DNA of 64,000 nt. Origin: Chalara sp. BL73. Taxonomy: Eukaryota > Ascomycota > Leotiomycetes > Helotiales. The position numbers were made by a program, and so were the translations under genes. The first letter of the stretch is position 1; every line of letters begins with the position of its first letter. Positions 25,409 through 36,545 of this stretch are shown here, one piece after another. The stretch covers positions 1,054,001-1,118,000 of the forward strand of contig CAKJVC010000150.1 of assembly GCA_918026815.1 (NCBI GenBank). Reading direction: 5' to 3'. Below the pieces are notes generated by a model. The model made no database searches, had not been told where the DNA came from, and was given only the letters and a program-made list of their open reading frames with translations.

Positions 25409-26713
25409 TGTGATATACAGAGCACAGTCGAAACTGGTGGCACTCTGAGTTTATAGGTACTGGATTCAAAAGCGATAGGAGGGTCAAGCGTAGACTTGCG
25501 AAGCCAGCGGCCGAGTACAGAGGGATGGGAAGATAGCATCTACCTGTAGTAATGTCGAATGGCCGACACTTTATACGTTGAGTGTCGTGTGTTTGGTGTT
25601 GGGTGTTGCCAGGGCGTTCCTAGGCTGCGAAGGAAGAAGATTATGGGAACCTCTTTTGTGCTGTGAACGACTTGGATGGTAAGAAAGGAGCTGGGAACGA
25701 CGGCGATAAGTGATGATGATGCCTTACGAAACGGATAAACGAGGCGAAGCTGGAATTGATGTCTATTGGCAAGCAGCACTAGCAGGGACCCTGGTAAAGT
25801 CGATTTGGTATTCAACAGGGGTTGCACAAATTCAGATTCCCAACTTGATTATATCGATGCACAGAGCTATACAAAACAATTCCTACTAACAAAAGGCAAA
25901 GAGATGTGCACTGAATATATCTGTAAATTTTTCGCTGGCAGACATCTCTGATTATGGCAAGGTTTTCAAGTATCGGTTTTCAAGCCTAGCCCTGAATTCC
26001 TGCAATCCCTGTTGATTGTTGGTGTTGGTGTTGGCGCAATCTATTCCCACACCAATCTACAGGATTTCAACTGTGGCAGTTACTAGATCCTGCTTCTTCC
26101 TGTGCACTGCCTAATTCGGGACGTGCTTAGCCATTTATTCCTATTGTCAATAATCCATGTATATCAAATAGATCTATTCCAGTATCAATCAAATTACATA
26201 AAAAGAGAAAGATTCCAAAGTTCAAATTGCATATCCACCAACTTAGAGTCATGCTATTCTACCTCGATTCTTATTTTTAGTTCCCACAGTCTATTTAGAT
26301 TGAACGCCGATATTTTCCTGGCTTCATATTTTGCTAGACCTAATTCGGACTTCCCTAGTAGTATATTTTTTGCTTCTAAAGTTCAAGTGGGGAGCTTTAC
26401 ATCTATTACCCCCAAGACGAAGTATAAAGTGGTTGCGGTCGCAAGATGCCATGGTATTCGGTGACGCTATTCGCGTTGAAAGATTGGAGTGTGTTAGACA
26501 GAATCTGACGTTACACAACGCAGGCATGCCCAAGACATGCTTCTCGCTGCTTTGTTTGTGCAACAAGCTTAGCCTGATCCCAGGAATTACACAAAAAGTT
26601 GAAAATTCACTAGAGAATTTCTAGCCTGTGTCTACAACAGCCTATGTACACTACTTTGGAGCTCATTCAAGCATCACTTACTATGGTGTTTCTTACCTTG
26701 GGGCGGTCCGGGA
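25409..26713. other. Intergenic, nothing recognised
   Basis: Upstream region of the F-box-like gene, then anonymous sequence. Several 60-120 codon open stretches (for example 25540-25827 minus, 26102-26464 plus) have no motif. The end adjoins the NB-ARC fragment. Confidence 0.45.
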
Positions 26714-27000
26714 TTATCGCGTTAGAGATATTGCTATCTGCGTAAAAGACTTCATGAGCTCTTCTTTGTCAACTGCAAAAACCCAGAGGACAACAGAGTA
26801 ATACTCGCTGATGTAGGTTTCATATGTAAAAGCAGTTGCGATCTGTGTCTTCCCTACACCTCCGAGACTTGTAAGAACAAGCAGTTTCTGCTCATGGACA
26901 TTGCACGTGAGATAGATTACGTTGGAGCCGTTCTTACCTCGGTGCCTTTGTCTCTGGAGTTATGGCCATTTCGTTCAGTGAAATTACCTGCCAGTGAAAC
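26714..27000 (-). pseudogene. NB-ARC (STAND NTPase) fragment
   Basis: On the minus strand the frame reads KLLVLTSLGGVGKTQIA, a clear P-loop of the NB-ARC type, followed by YYSVVLWVFAVDKEELMKSF, the strand-loop region after it. The frame stops at 26714-26716 (SLTR then TAA), before the Walker B motif, so the NTPase is cut short. Upstream of a likely intron (donor GTAAGA, acceptor GAGCAG, in phase) is NFTERNGHNSRDKGTE, which resembles the FTGR motif that opens NB-ARC modules; its glycine is replaced by glutamate. The fragment sits directly downstream of the RFA1-like gene on the same strand. It may be a decayed NLR or the broken end of a fusion. Confidence 0.7.
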
Positions 27001-27151
27001 AGCGGAAAGATCATCAACCTCTTTGTCTGCTCTGGCGTTCTCTCTCTTATGCTCGAAATCCAACAAGCATACACCATATTCACCACCACATCTCGCCGCA
27101 TCTCCCCCGTCGAATTCTTCAAATCTCGTACAATCCCCATCCCCTCCCCCA

Positions 27152-28120
27152 CTACCCTTCCTGGATGACCGTCTCCTTCTCAAACCTGAGTTCGAAATCG
27201 CCAGAATCAAATGTAAGTTGTTTGGGAGCTAGGGAGACGATGCATGGGCTCGAGATGAAGTATCTAGAGCCTTCCTGCAGCGTACCATAAAAGATGTCGC
27301 ATAATTCGTTATAACAGCTAGCCGTTATCTCTCCGCTCTCGTCAACAAGTCTGATTGTGAAAAGTCTTTGGCCTTTTCCCAAATCATCCGGTCCCTGCAC
27401 ACTTGACTTTTGCGTCACACGTGCCCTGATGGTCCACTTGCGAGCAAAAGGCGTCAAGGCTTCAATGGGATAGACGAGGCTGTTGGCATGCATTAAAGGC
27501 CCGATAACTGGGGGTTCCTCGGGTTCTGGCTCCTCTTCTTCTACTTCAGGATGTTCGTCGCGCACTTGAAGGTTTCGACGGATTGTTTCACTTAAATTCG
27601 CTGTTAAGCTTACGACTTCAGCTTTCGGGTTATCGTCTAGCGATGAGGGTTCTCCAAGCCTTTCGTGTACACCCATGTGTTTTAGTACGTCTAGTTCCAA
27701 TATGACAAAGATTCTGCTTAGCCAGTTTGTTAGCCCGACAATTTTCCTCGTTAACGACACTAGGGAAACACTCGCCTTTTGCCTTTGACTACAAAACTAG
27801 TGTATTTCATGAGGCGACATACACAGCCTTTGACTATTTCGCCTTCGCTAGCGAGATGACTTAGGCTCGTGGCAAGCATGCATTGAATCCAATGTTCCCC
27901 ATCACTCATAACTACCCGATAGCGGTCTGTGGATGGCGTGCTAAGCGGCTTGACATGCAGGCACTGCAGTACAGGGCTGGGGAACAACTCCTCGGCCCTG
28001 GTCACAGAAAAAAAGTCAGCTTCAAGTCTTCAAGTCTTTTCCAGATGCCATGTTGAAGGCTCTTCTTACATACCTGACTGCGCCGTTGGATAGTGACTCG
28101 AAAGCAGCGGTAGCATCCAT
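27152..28120 (-). CDS. RFA1: RFA1-like protein (RPA large subunit), C-terminally truncated
   Basis: Three exons on the minus strand (28120-28074, 27997-27776, 27713-27152) encode 276 residues. The N-terminal OB fold (DBD-F) is recognisable from ELFPSPVLQCLHVKPL, RYRVVMSDGEHWIQCMLAT and VKGKR-IFVILELDVL. An acidic linker (EVEEEEPEPEEPP) follows. Then DBD-A: VYPIEALTPFARKWTIRARV, RLFTIRLVDESGEITASCYN and YFISSPCIVSLAPKQLTF. Full RFA1 proteins have about 600 residues with DBD-B and the zinc-containing DBD-C; here the frame stops right after DBD-A. The second intron uses GC rather than GT at its donor (AG|GCGAGT...GCAG); only this splice restores the conserved sequence. RPA binds single-stranded DNA in replication and repair. 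This copy lacks the trimer core and is best read as a truncated paralogue. Confidence 0.82.
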
Positions 28121-28439
28121 AGCACAGGGAGTATCACGAGCTCGAGCAGTATACGAGCTAGTTAAATCATGGCAATTACCCTGAGCGCTTTGAAGAAAGA
28201 CAGAGAATAATCTTGATATCTTGTCCTGACTCTAAAATAACCTACACCGCTCTCTCAAATCACGCTCCCAATATCTGCATGTAACGCCGACCATCGGTGT
28301 AAATGATGACCCAAGACGCTAGATCCACCCATTTCCCCACTCTACGTCTCACGATCCTATGTTGTTTGCCCGCTCTAAAGTTGCTATTGTACTGCACAAC
28401 TCCTACTTTAGCGCACGTGTTTAACCTACTTCACGTCCC
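28121..28439. other. Divergent promoter region
   Basis: About 320 bp separate the start of the RFA1-like gene (minus) from the start of the F-box-like gene (plus). I see no clear binding site. Confidence 0.5.
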
Positions 28440-29947
28440 ATGGCTGTTGAAGCGGAGCGAAGGAGCAACGGCTTCGCAAGCCTTCCTCAAGAAGTATTCG
28501 ATGCCATTGCTGAACATATTTCCGTGGTGGATAAGCGTGCCCTTACCACTGTCTCAAAAGCGATCCGTGTGCTTGCTGAGCCAACCCTCTTTTCGACGGT
28601 TTCACTGAACAATAAATATCACTTTTTCAAAGTTTCACATGTGTTGGCTTCTAAACCACACCTATGCAAGGCGGTCCGCACTTATCGCGTGACTGGTGAC
28701 GTTGGCTGGTGGTGTCTTGACCCTCTTGATCAGCTGAAGTCCCTACGCAAGTTCTCGTTTCGGCCATCGCATGATGAGCTTGCCCCAAGGGAGCCAACTA
28801 TTCACATGTTGGAGAAGCTTGCTACAGGGAAATGGATTCATCGCGCTCTGAAAATATGTACGCAATCCTCTCATCCTGTGCATGGAAAATAATCGTTGGA
28901 TAGCGGTTTGAGTCGGTTGATTTGTCACGAATATATCCACACCACCGTGCTAATTTAACAGAAGGTTTTATACAGGTGCTTTATTCTGAACTTCCGGATA
29001 TACCCGTGGAGCTACGGGAGAGGGTATTATGTGCGGTGATGTCGACTCCTTCCCTGGACTCTTTAACAGCACTATACGTAAAGGATTGGAAGGGCTGGAT
29101 TGAACCGGACTACGAATTTAAGCCAGTTCAGCCCAGGTGCCCCCCTCTGCTACAGACCACCAAAATCACGGCGTTACGTTTCCTTCGTTTACGCTGGGAC
29201 GGTGCTCCGTTGTCTTGGATCTCAGAGCTGCTGCGCCTCCCCCGCAGACTTGAGGCCCTGCACCTACAATTTAGTCTTCGGTACTCTTTAATGGGTCTAG
29301 ATGTGTTCATGACACTAGATGCGGCGCTAGAACCCGTCGCAGATACCTTGATAACGCTCACTGTCCTTCCGGTGCTAGATTTTGATGACGAGACGGACAA
29401 CGAAACCTATATGGAGGATGTGGGCTGCCGTTGGAGTAATTGTGGGTTGAGGGGTTTTAAAAAACTTGAGAATCTTGGCCTCCCTGGCTCGTCGTTAGAG
29501 GAGTTTCGCAGATTGATGAGCGACCATGGCTATGGTGGCCAGAACGAGCAGCACTTACCAGAGAAGTCGCTAGAGCTACCCGCCACCCTTAAGACACTAT
29601 ACCTAAATGATGCATGGCTAGTTCGCATGAGCACAACCGGTTACTCTCCTTTCAGGGACGAGCTTCGAGCAATGGAGGCGTTGACATTAGATTGGCAAAC
29701 AGCTGACCACCTAAAGGAGTTGTGTAGAGTGCTTCAACATTCTCCTGAACTAAAGCTCGTTAAGGTCAATAACATGAATAGTGACGTCGATCTCGATGAA
29801 TTGAGGCAAAACTTACCGCCAGTTTACCTGGAGCAGGCGCTGAGGCCACTATTTGATCGTGGGGTAAAGGTCGCAATAGATTCTCTCAAGGATGACACGT
29901 TACAACTGCCTACATGTCTTGAAGACCGGGACAAGAACTTGATATAG
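28440..29947 (+). CDS. F-box-like protein
   Basis: The start reads NGFASLPQEVFDAIAEHISV followed by DKRALTTVSKAIRVLAEPTL, a typical fungal F-box. The frame from 28440 ends in noncoding sequence and a second frame is open to 29947. I join them provisionally as 28440-28877 and 28976-29947 (donor GTGCAT, acceptor TACAG, in phase), giving 469 residues; a donor at GTACGC a few bases earlier would give a stop. The second part has leucine-rich segments such as LRFLRLRWDGAPLSWISELL and LPATLKTLYLNDAWL, consistent with irregular LRRs. Such proteins are presumed SCF substrate receptors. The family call is fair, the splice site weak. Confidence 0.65.
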
Positions 29948-30414
29948 ACCTTCTCGGCTCCGCATTACTTTGGTAATCGCTAACTTAGTTTGCCGGCATC
30001 ACAGGCAATAACAGGAGAATGGTCAGCTGAATGGCTTGCTTTTTTTTGATAACTGCGAACTCTTTGGAGTAGTTTGTTTTACGTAGAGAAAAAAAAGGCT
30101 TTTTCACACTCGAAGCTCGAAGAGAGCAGTCTATATATACACGCGGGGAGCTCGGCTACAGTAAGCCATGTGTGCTTTACGGAGGCGTGACATATACAAA
30201 TTTCAAATCTCATATTGCGTGGTGTATGGTATTGTATTTTAGAGGTTGATATATAACGAGAATACTAACTCGGCCACTGCGCTCCCCCAAAGGTTCTACT
30301 GTAGCCGCGAACAGTTTCTGAACCTAAGGCCCCTTGGTCACGCGTTATTCTGGAAACGTAACACAGGAACAACATACCTAGTTGTAGAAGGAAAGGGAAA
30401 TTAACCATAACATT
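29948..30414. other. Intergenic, nothing recognised
   Basis: Convergent 3' flanks of the F-box-like gene and of the secreted NTF2-like gene. No gene, RNA or repeat was seen. Confidence 0.5.
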
Positions 30415-30952
30415 TCATAAGCATCCTCCCGCGTCATCTCCAATAAGGTTTACCGCTAAGAAGTCGTTTAGATATTCCGTGTTGGACAAGATCTTCTCTC
30501 CGCTCCATTTTATAATCCACGAGTACGTTTGGTTATATTCCACCCCTTTTGACGAAGTCATTATCAGCACATGAATAGGTGGGGAAAATAGAGGCCAAGA
30601 GAGAGGGAAAGCCGCCCATACCATTCGTCCCTATATATCCGTTGGGAACATGCGCCTGGACGCTTGTATATGCGCCATAGTCCCCTTCGCTGATGACACG
30701 GTCTATGGTGATAGTGAGCGGTGGGTTGGAAAGCAGGCAGTTGATAGCGTCGAAGATAGCGATCACCTGGGGTTTTGTGCGCACGCCGAAGCCAATTGTG
30801 TTCCACGTCGAGGTCGGCGTGAAGAGCGCATAGAAGTCGGTAAAGTTGCCGGTCTTCAGGGACTTGAAGAGCTGCTGGACTCGTTTGGCGGAGGGGGCCG
30901 CTGCGGCGGGGGCGGAGAGCAGCAGGAGCGCAGAGATAGCACGGAATTGCAT
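30415..30952 (-). CDS. Secreted SnoaL/NTF2-like small protein
   Basis: Two exons (30952-30622 and 30545-30415) with a 76-bp intron GTATGG...AAAAG encode 153 residues. The first 19 or so residues are a signal peptide (MQFRAISALLLLSAPAAAAP). The mature part has the NTF2/SnoaL plan: an N-terminal helix (RVQQLFKSLKTGNFTDFYAL), a central strand region and the sheet-forming end (GVEYNQTYSWIIKWSGEKIL, then TEYLNDFLAV). SnoaL-like proteins act as cyclases, isomerases or dehydratases in polyketide and terpenoid pathways, but secreted NTF2-like proteins of unknown role also exist. It sits 0.9 kb from the divergently transcribed FAD monooxygenase and may belong with that cluster. Confidence 0.75.
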
Positions 30953-31819
30953 CTTGGGCTGCGAGATGGAAGGCAGGAGCTGGACAATAAGGAGAGCGTT
31001 CTTGACGAGAGTAAAATGGATCAGAAACTGTTTGGATATAATCCATTGATGTCAAAGGTACAAGCAAAGTGTTTATATTGTGATTTTTAGCGCTATGTAC
31101 TCCACGTGGCGTCCACGTGGCGGCTGATTGCATTTAAAATTACTGGGGAGCGAATCCTATCAAAAGACATCTTGTTAGAAGTAGTTAGAAGGCTGTGATA
31201 TTTATTTTATTATATGTTCCCCTAAGAAAAAAGAATTTGCAACAGAATTACCAATATAATGCTAACGTCCAGAGTTTATATACAATATTATCGTTAGGTG
31301 TTTAGATAACCAAGCCATATTTAACGGGAATAACAGGGGTGTGCTGTGAATCTCCTCCTTAGCTCTATTTACCCTTGGTTCCTGATATTTAAAACTCCTG
31401 CTGATTTCTTAGCTTGTAGCTAGCTATATTATACTATATTCTACATGACTTATGCTATTATGTAAATTATCGCGTAAGCAATATGAAAGTTAAATGTTAG
31501 ATTGTGGCATTAGTAACTTGTGGCTGTAGATAATTTTATATTATCAAAAACTCCTCACCTGAGGAAAGGAGCAATAATGCCAAAACAGGGAGAAAGGCGA
31601 CCCTTTAGTGCTTACATTGTTACACGAATGCATCGCGGCGTGTCTCTAATATATGTGGCTTTACCTTTCGGGATATTGGAGCGGGGTAATGTCACCCACC
31701 TTCTTTCAGCTTCGGGCTCTTGTCAGACCGAGAATATTGGAACCTTCCACTCACCACTACTAAGTACATTTCTACCAGCAGTTCGTTTTCCGTACATAGT
31801 TCCTCCGTTTTATTCCGTA
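30953..31819. other. Divergent intergenic region, AT-rich
   Basis: Shared upstream region of the NTF2-like gene (minus) and the FAD monooxygenase (plus). It is AT-rich from about 31190 to 31520. An in-frame open stretch extends upstream of the monooxygenase start to 31520 but lacks family similarity; I treat it as leader. Confidence 0.5.
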
Positions 31820-33212
31820 ATGTCAATCCCTAGTACTCAAAGTTTTCAAAGTTCATGCCCGTGTAACATCATCATTATAGGAGCTGGCTTGGCCGGGCTG
31901 GCCTCCGCGCTTGCACTGAACCAAGTAGGCCACCGTGTGACAATTCTCGAGCGCACTCCTGAGCTACTACATGTAAAGTAGTCCAGTTTTCATTACTATC
32001 TTATCAATCCGGCCTTAGTATTAACCACTGCGCACGAAAAAGGTCGGGGCAGGCATCCAACTCTCTCCTAACGCAACCCGCATCCTGCACAAGTTGGGCG
32101 TCCTCGCCGACATCACTCCACACGCTTACCAACCTGAGACCGGCAGCCTACGCAGCTGGCACAACGGGAGCTCCCTCGCTCGCTCCCTGCCGCCAGCGTC
32201 GGTCATAGAGAAGACCTACAAGGCACCATATATTGTGGTCCATCGTGCCAATCTCCTCGCGGTTCTAGTCTCCGCAGCCACGGCGCGTGGTGTCAGTGTC
32301 CGCCTCGGCTGCGAGGTTGTGGAGCTCGATCTTTCCCAGAAGGCCGCGGTGCGTCTCTCCAGTGGGGAGTATATCGACTGCGACGTCCTCCTCGGTGCGG
32401 ACGGAGAACGCTCGTTCTGCCGGGATGTTCTGCTCGGTAGGTCCGACCTCCCCAAGCCCACGGGGGATGTTGTCTTTCGTATTGTCGTGTCGCGCAGCGA
32501 CATACTGGCCGACAAAAGCCATCCGTCATGGGAGATCGTGCAGCAAGGAAGTGTGAATGTGTGGATGGGTCCCGATGCACATGCCGTCTCCTACCTTCTA
32601 AACAACAACGACATCCTAAATATTGTCCTAATCCGGAAGGATGACATGGAGCGGCCAGAAGACGTCATGTATGGCCCGCAACACGCTGACCTCGAGGATG
32701 TGCAGCGCGCCTTTGATAGCTGGGACCCGGCACTCCGCGCACTACTCGAGGTGCCCGGCCAATCTGCTTGTATAAAGTGGAATTTATTGCAGATTAATGA
32801 GCTGGCAGGCTGGGCCCACGAAGGGGGAGCCCCATTTTGCCTCATTGGCGACGCGGCACATGGGATGCCGCCTTATTTGGCACAAGGCGCTGCAATGGCT
32901 TTCGAGGACGCCGCCGTGCTCGGAGCCATCTTTGCGCGGGTGTCAGACAAGACGCAGATTCTGGATGCGCTCAAGGTGTTTGAGGCAGTAAGGAAACCAA
33001 GAACGGACAAGGTCAAGGAGCGCACGCTGGCGAGGAAGGTAATGTATGACATGCCAGATGGGTTGGAACAGCAGGAGCGCGATGAGAAAATCGCCTTAGG
33101 TCCTGGAAATTGGTCTCCAGATGAGTTGGCGGTTCCAGACTTTCAGAACTGGCTATGGGGATATGATGCGGCGGCTGATGGGGCACAAGCGTGGGAACAA
33201 TATTTACGGTAA
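31820..33212 (+). CDS. FAD-dependent monooxygenase (salicylate-hydroxylase type)
   Basis: Two exons, 31820-31972 and 32043-33212, give 440 residues. Residues 17-40 are the FAD-binding Rossmann start (IIIIGAGLAGLASALALN, then ILER). The splice restores VGAGIQLSPNATRILHKLG, conserved in this group. The DG motif is LLGADGERSFCRD and the second FAD motif is LIGDAAHGMPPYLAQGAAMA followed by FEDAAVLG. Group A flavin monooxygenases use NAD(P)H and O2 to hydroxylate or epoxidise aromatic or prenylated substrates; in clusters they often act after a prenyltransferase. It lies 516 bp upstream of the DMATS gene on the same strand. I chose the ATG at 31820 because it places the FAD motif at the usual distance; earlier codons add nothing conserved. 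Confidence 0.88.
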
Positions 33213-33728
33213 ATGTGACCGTTTTGAGAAGTTGTTTTTAATCGAAGTATGTGTGAGAGCTACATCTTTACCTAAAGCTCTCATATCAAGGCTTGCCTAT
33301 GGACTTGCTGGGGCATAACTCCCGCAACACGATTGTCCTACACGCGCGTCACGTTTATGCGTTCCGGGCTTGCTAATATTGTAGGCTGAAATTATGGGGG
33401 CTAAGAGAAGCATACTAGGTTCCCTTTTGTACTGCCTACGACCTGCATATAGCTATTGGCTTTTCACCTTGTATTACGGTAGCATTTCTGCGAGATATCA
33501 TGCGCTGTCATCTCATCCGCGAGAGGACCAATACTGTTGCTCAATTATCTGCAACACGTTTTGCCCAACCAAGGTTTGGATAAATCAGGCTACAACGATA
33601 TAACTAGACAGTGATATATATCCGTTAGTATTTGCGAATAACGCTTCGCTGACCCAAAACTTGCGTGCCGCCTTTCTTAATAAGCGCTCTTTACTACTCC
33701 CTCCCTAGGTCATTGAACACGAGTCAAC
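33213..33728. other. Intergenic, DMATS promoter
   Basis: Separates two genes read in the same direction; contains the promoter of the prenyltransferase. No recognised site. Confidence 0.5.
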
Positions 33729-35078
33729 ATGGCGATAACAGGAACTCAAGGATCCGTCGTGTTTCGCAAGCTAGCGTTGCCAAACACAGACTCGCAGTAC
33801 TGGTGGGAGACGACGGGGCGCCACATAGCCAATATGATGGACGTGGCTGGCTATCCAGAGGAAACACAACGTACCTTCCTATTGTACTACCGTGATACCG
33901 TGTGCCCTCTTCTGTGCGGCATCCCCAACGCCAGCGACCCAAGCCAGGCCAAAAGTTGGACGTGGGACGGGTCAACGCATGAGTATAGCTTCGAGTTTAA
34001 GAAAGGCGGGATAAGGCGGCCTGAGGTGCGTTTCGTGCTCGATGCCAGTCGCTTGCGACCCGTAGATACTGCGAACCCTTTCAACCCATTGCAAACCGAT
34101 ATCCTCATCGAGACATTTGGTCCTCGAACCCCCGGGTTCGACAATACATGGTATCGGGCGCTCAAGCGGCACTTTGACTATTCATACCTCCCAGCAAATG
34201 AGCAACACCGCTTGGCGGTCGAAGCGGGCCACCTGTCGCCTATCCTAGTCGGCTTCGACATCGGGCGAGAGCTTCCGTCTCCCACAGCGCTGCCCGTCAT
34301 AGGCAAAGCTTATTTCCTGCCCTGCTTCGCAGCTGTCGCGGAGAACAGCATGCGCTTCGCCTGCATCTCCGCTGGTATTCGCGCTCTCCCAGGCATTGAA
34401 CAGTGGCCTAACATCCTCTCCTCCCTTTCCACCATCGAGGAGTACCTCACCACTAAGCCAACAGACTGGGCTAATGGCGCCCGCTACCTCGGCACTGACT
34501 TCTTGTCTCCAGACAACACGCGCCTGAAAATCTACCTCCGCTGTCCGGGCACCAGCTTTGACGATATCTGGGACTATTTTACGCTTGGTGGGCGCATTCC
34601 CGGGCTGGAGGAGGAGAAAGAGAAGTACCGTGACTTTGTCAACCTCCTAGGCGGCGTCACCGCCAAAGATATTGGTAATACAGCCCATAGCAGTGGCATC
34701 GAGACGGCGAACCGCAGGAAGCTGACGACAATATACTTCTCCTTGGACAACCGGCACCCCATCCCCTCACCCAAGGTTGCCTTTTGCGCGCGAAACTTTG
34801 CTGCTAATGATGCGGTTATTGCGCAAGGCTTGGACGCGTGGATGACCAAGTATGGTTGGGGTGAGGAGGCAATATCAGTCGAGGAGCTGGTGGCGAAGGT
34901 GTTTTCACACCGATCACTCAGTGAGAAGGCGGGCATTTTCACTTTCATCGGCTTAGCACGTAAGGACCCCACCAAGCGGGACTTGAGCATACAAACGTAT
35001 TTGTGTCCCGAACTATATGAGAGCCCAAGGGGGCTGGTGGGATTACCGGACACGAAAGAAGAAATATCACTAAGCTGA
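33729..35078 (+). CDS. DMATS-type aromatic prenyltransferase
   Basis: Single exon, 449 residues, the normal length for fungal DMATS enzymes (about 420-470). Family marks in order: YWWETTGRHIANMM near residue 24; HEYSFEF at 84-90, whose Glu85 aligns with the catalytic glutamate that deprotonates the indole; ILVGFDIGREL; RLKIYLRCPG, carrying the Lys and Tyr that bind the diphosphate; LTTIYFSLDN; and TFIGLARKDPTKRDLSIQTY near the end. These soluble ABBA-barrel enzymes transfer dimethylallyl (or longer) groups to tryptophan, indole diketopiperazines, tyrosine or xanthones without a DDxxD motif. The substrate cannot be read from sequence. The neighbours (FAD monooxygenase upstream, SDR convergent downstream) suggest a small tailoring cluster. 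Confidence 0.93.
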   Translation: MAITGTQGSVVFRKLALPNTDSQYWWETTGRHIANMMDVAGYPEETQRTFLLYYRDTVCPLLCGIPNASDPSQAKSWTWDGSTHEYSFEFKKGGIRRPEVRFVLDASRLRPVDTANPFNPLQTDILIETFGPRTPGFDNTWYRALKRHFDYSYLPANEQHRLAVEAGHLSPILVGFDIGRELPSPTALPVIGKAYFLPCFAAVAENSMRFACISAGIRALPGIEQWPNILSSLSTIEEYLTTKPTDWANGARYLGTDFLSPDNTRLKIYLRCPGTSFDDIWDYFTLGGRIPGLEEEKEKYRDFVNLLGGVTAKDIGNTAHSSGIETANRRKLTTIYFSLDNRHPIPSPKVAFCARNFAANDAVIAQGLDAWMTKYGWGEEAISVEELVAKVFSHRSLSEKAGIFTFIGLARKDPTKRDLSIQTYLCPELYESPRGLVGLPDTKEEISLS

Positions 35079-35470
35079 GGATAAATAAGACAGGAAACTT
35101 CGCTCTATATTTGTGAGGTTTACTAGATTAAGACTGTATATCATTTCCGAGAGGGTAGCATTTATTATTGATAGGATCAGTCAATTGTTTGTCATGCAAG
35201 ATATAAAGTATATTAGAATAACCAAATTTATTTATTTACTTCTCTTGGGAGCCCGACCCATTTATTTAGCGATATCAATCCCCCATTCCATAGTCTTGCG
35301 GTTCCTTTTTCTTGCATAATAGGATCAGCAGATTTTAAAACGTACATAATGCAATACAGAAACAGGATGACACGAATAGGAAGCAGAAGTAACTGGCTGC
35401 ATTCAGCGGATACATAACTTGGAATGACTATGTGGCTTGCATCTCCATGCTACACCAAGCTCTTTCACGC
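35079..35470. other. Intergenic between convergent genes
   Basis: AT-rich 3' flanks of the prenyltransferase and of the SDR gene. Nothing recognised. Confidence 0.5.
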
Positions 35471-36545
35471 CTATTCCCATGGGTGGCCTTCTTTTTGTAA
35501 CTTAGCATTGAGATAGGCAAGCTTAGTCCTGCCCTCGCGCATAATTTCATCCTTATGGGTTTCCATTTCTTCTATATCCCCTGTGTAGTATCAGGCAATA
35601 GTCAGCGTCAGCCCTGTGTTTGAAATTGAGTGCCTGGATGCAAGTGACAAATACGTACAATTGACACTCACAACACCCCCTCTCAGCCAGTCCGCACGCG
35701 GGGTGCTGAGGAACAACGTCATACCACCGGAAAGCATGGGATCATCACGCGCGAATGGCTTGAAGGCATCGGCTGTCATGGCGGTGTCGAGCAGGCCTGG
35801 CAGCATCGTGAAGCAACGTACGTTCGGCTGCTCTGCGTGTAAGATCTCCATGATACGCGTTTGTGCCAGCTTGCTCGGGATGTAGCTGCTCATGTTGGGC
35901 AGTGACATGCCCGCCGCTCCAGTGCTGAGGGTGATGACAGTGCCGGCAGGGGACGTGGTGGTGTCGGCAAGTTTCTGGGTCAGGAAATGATGGATCATAA
36001 GGTAGGTTCCCTTGACATTCACCTCCTGTAGCACGGACACACTATTAGCATCCACTCCCCACCTCCATAATGGTTGAAGTGAATACAGGACCTACATAAT
36101 CCAGCCACCACTGCGATGGCTCTATGCTCCCCATTGCGCCCCAGCTGAAGACTCCCGCATCGTTGATAAGCACATCGACTCGGCCTATCTCAGAACTGAC
36201 TTTCGCCCAGAGGCCTCGCACTTCGTCCTCGTATCGAAGGTCTGCAGCGTAAGCGACAATTTTGGTATCTGCCCGTGCCCCCTCCGTTATGCTCCCCAGC
36301 GTAGCAGCGACTACGTCCAGCACCTCAGCCTTGCGGCCAGTGATGACGATAGCCTTGGCACCAGCGGTAGCCCAGGCTTCGGCAATGGCTTTGCCAACAC
36401 CCCCCGAGACCCCAGTAATAAGAACCGTCTTACCACCAGCCGATAGCATCAGGTTTGACGGCTCCAGAAGTGGGTACAAATCGCGATGCATGACCCGAGT
36501 GAGCTGTACCGGCCAGGTTACGGCGTCAAAGTCGGTTTGGCCCAT
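35471..36545 (-). CDS. Short-chain dehydrogenase/reductase (SDR)
   Basis: Three exons on the minus strand (36545-36096, 36025-35659, 35580-35471) encode 308 residues. The cofactor motif TGVSGGVG is near residue 44, NDAG stands for the usual NNAG, and the catalytic pair is in SSYIPSKLAQ (Tyr-x-x-x-Lys). The second splice restores DYEVNVKGTYLM; the last small exon adds WDIEEMETHKDEI, the conserved C-terminal motif. Classical SDRs oxidise alcohols or reduce ketones with NAD(P). Gene order (convergent with the DMATS gene) suggests a tailoring step. The substrate is unknown. Confidence 0.85.

Noticed and set aside
28303..28608. Alternative upstream frame overlapping the F-box-like gene start
   Set aside because: Different frame from the F-box motif and no similarity; shadow frame.
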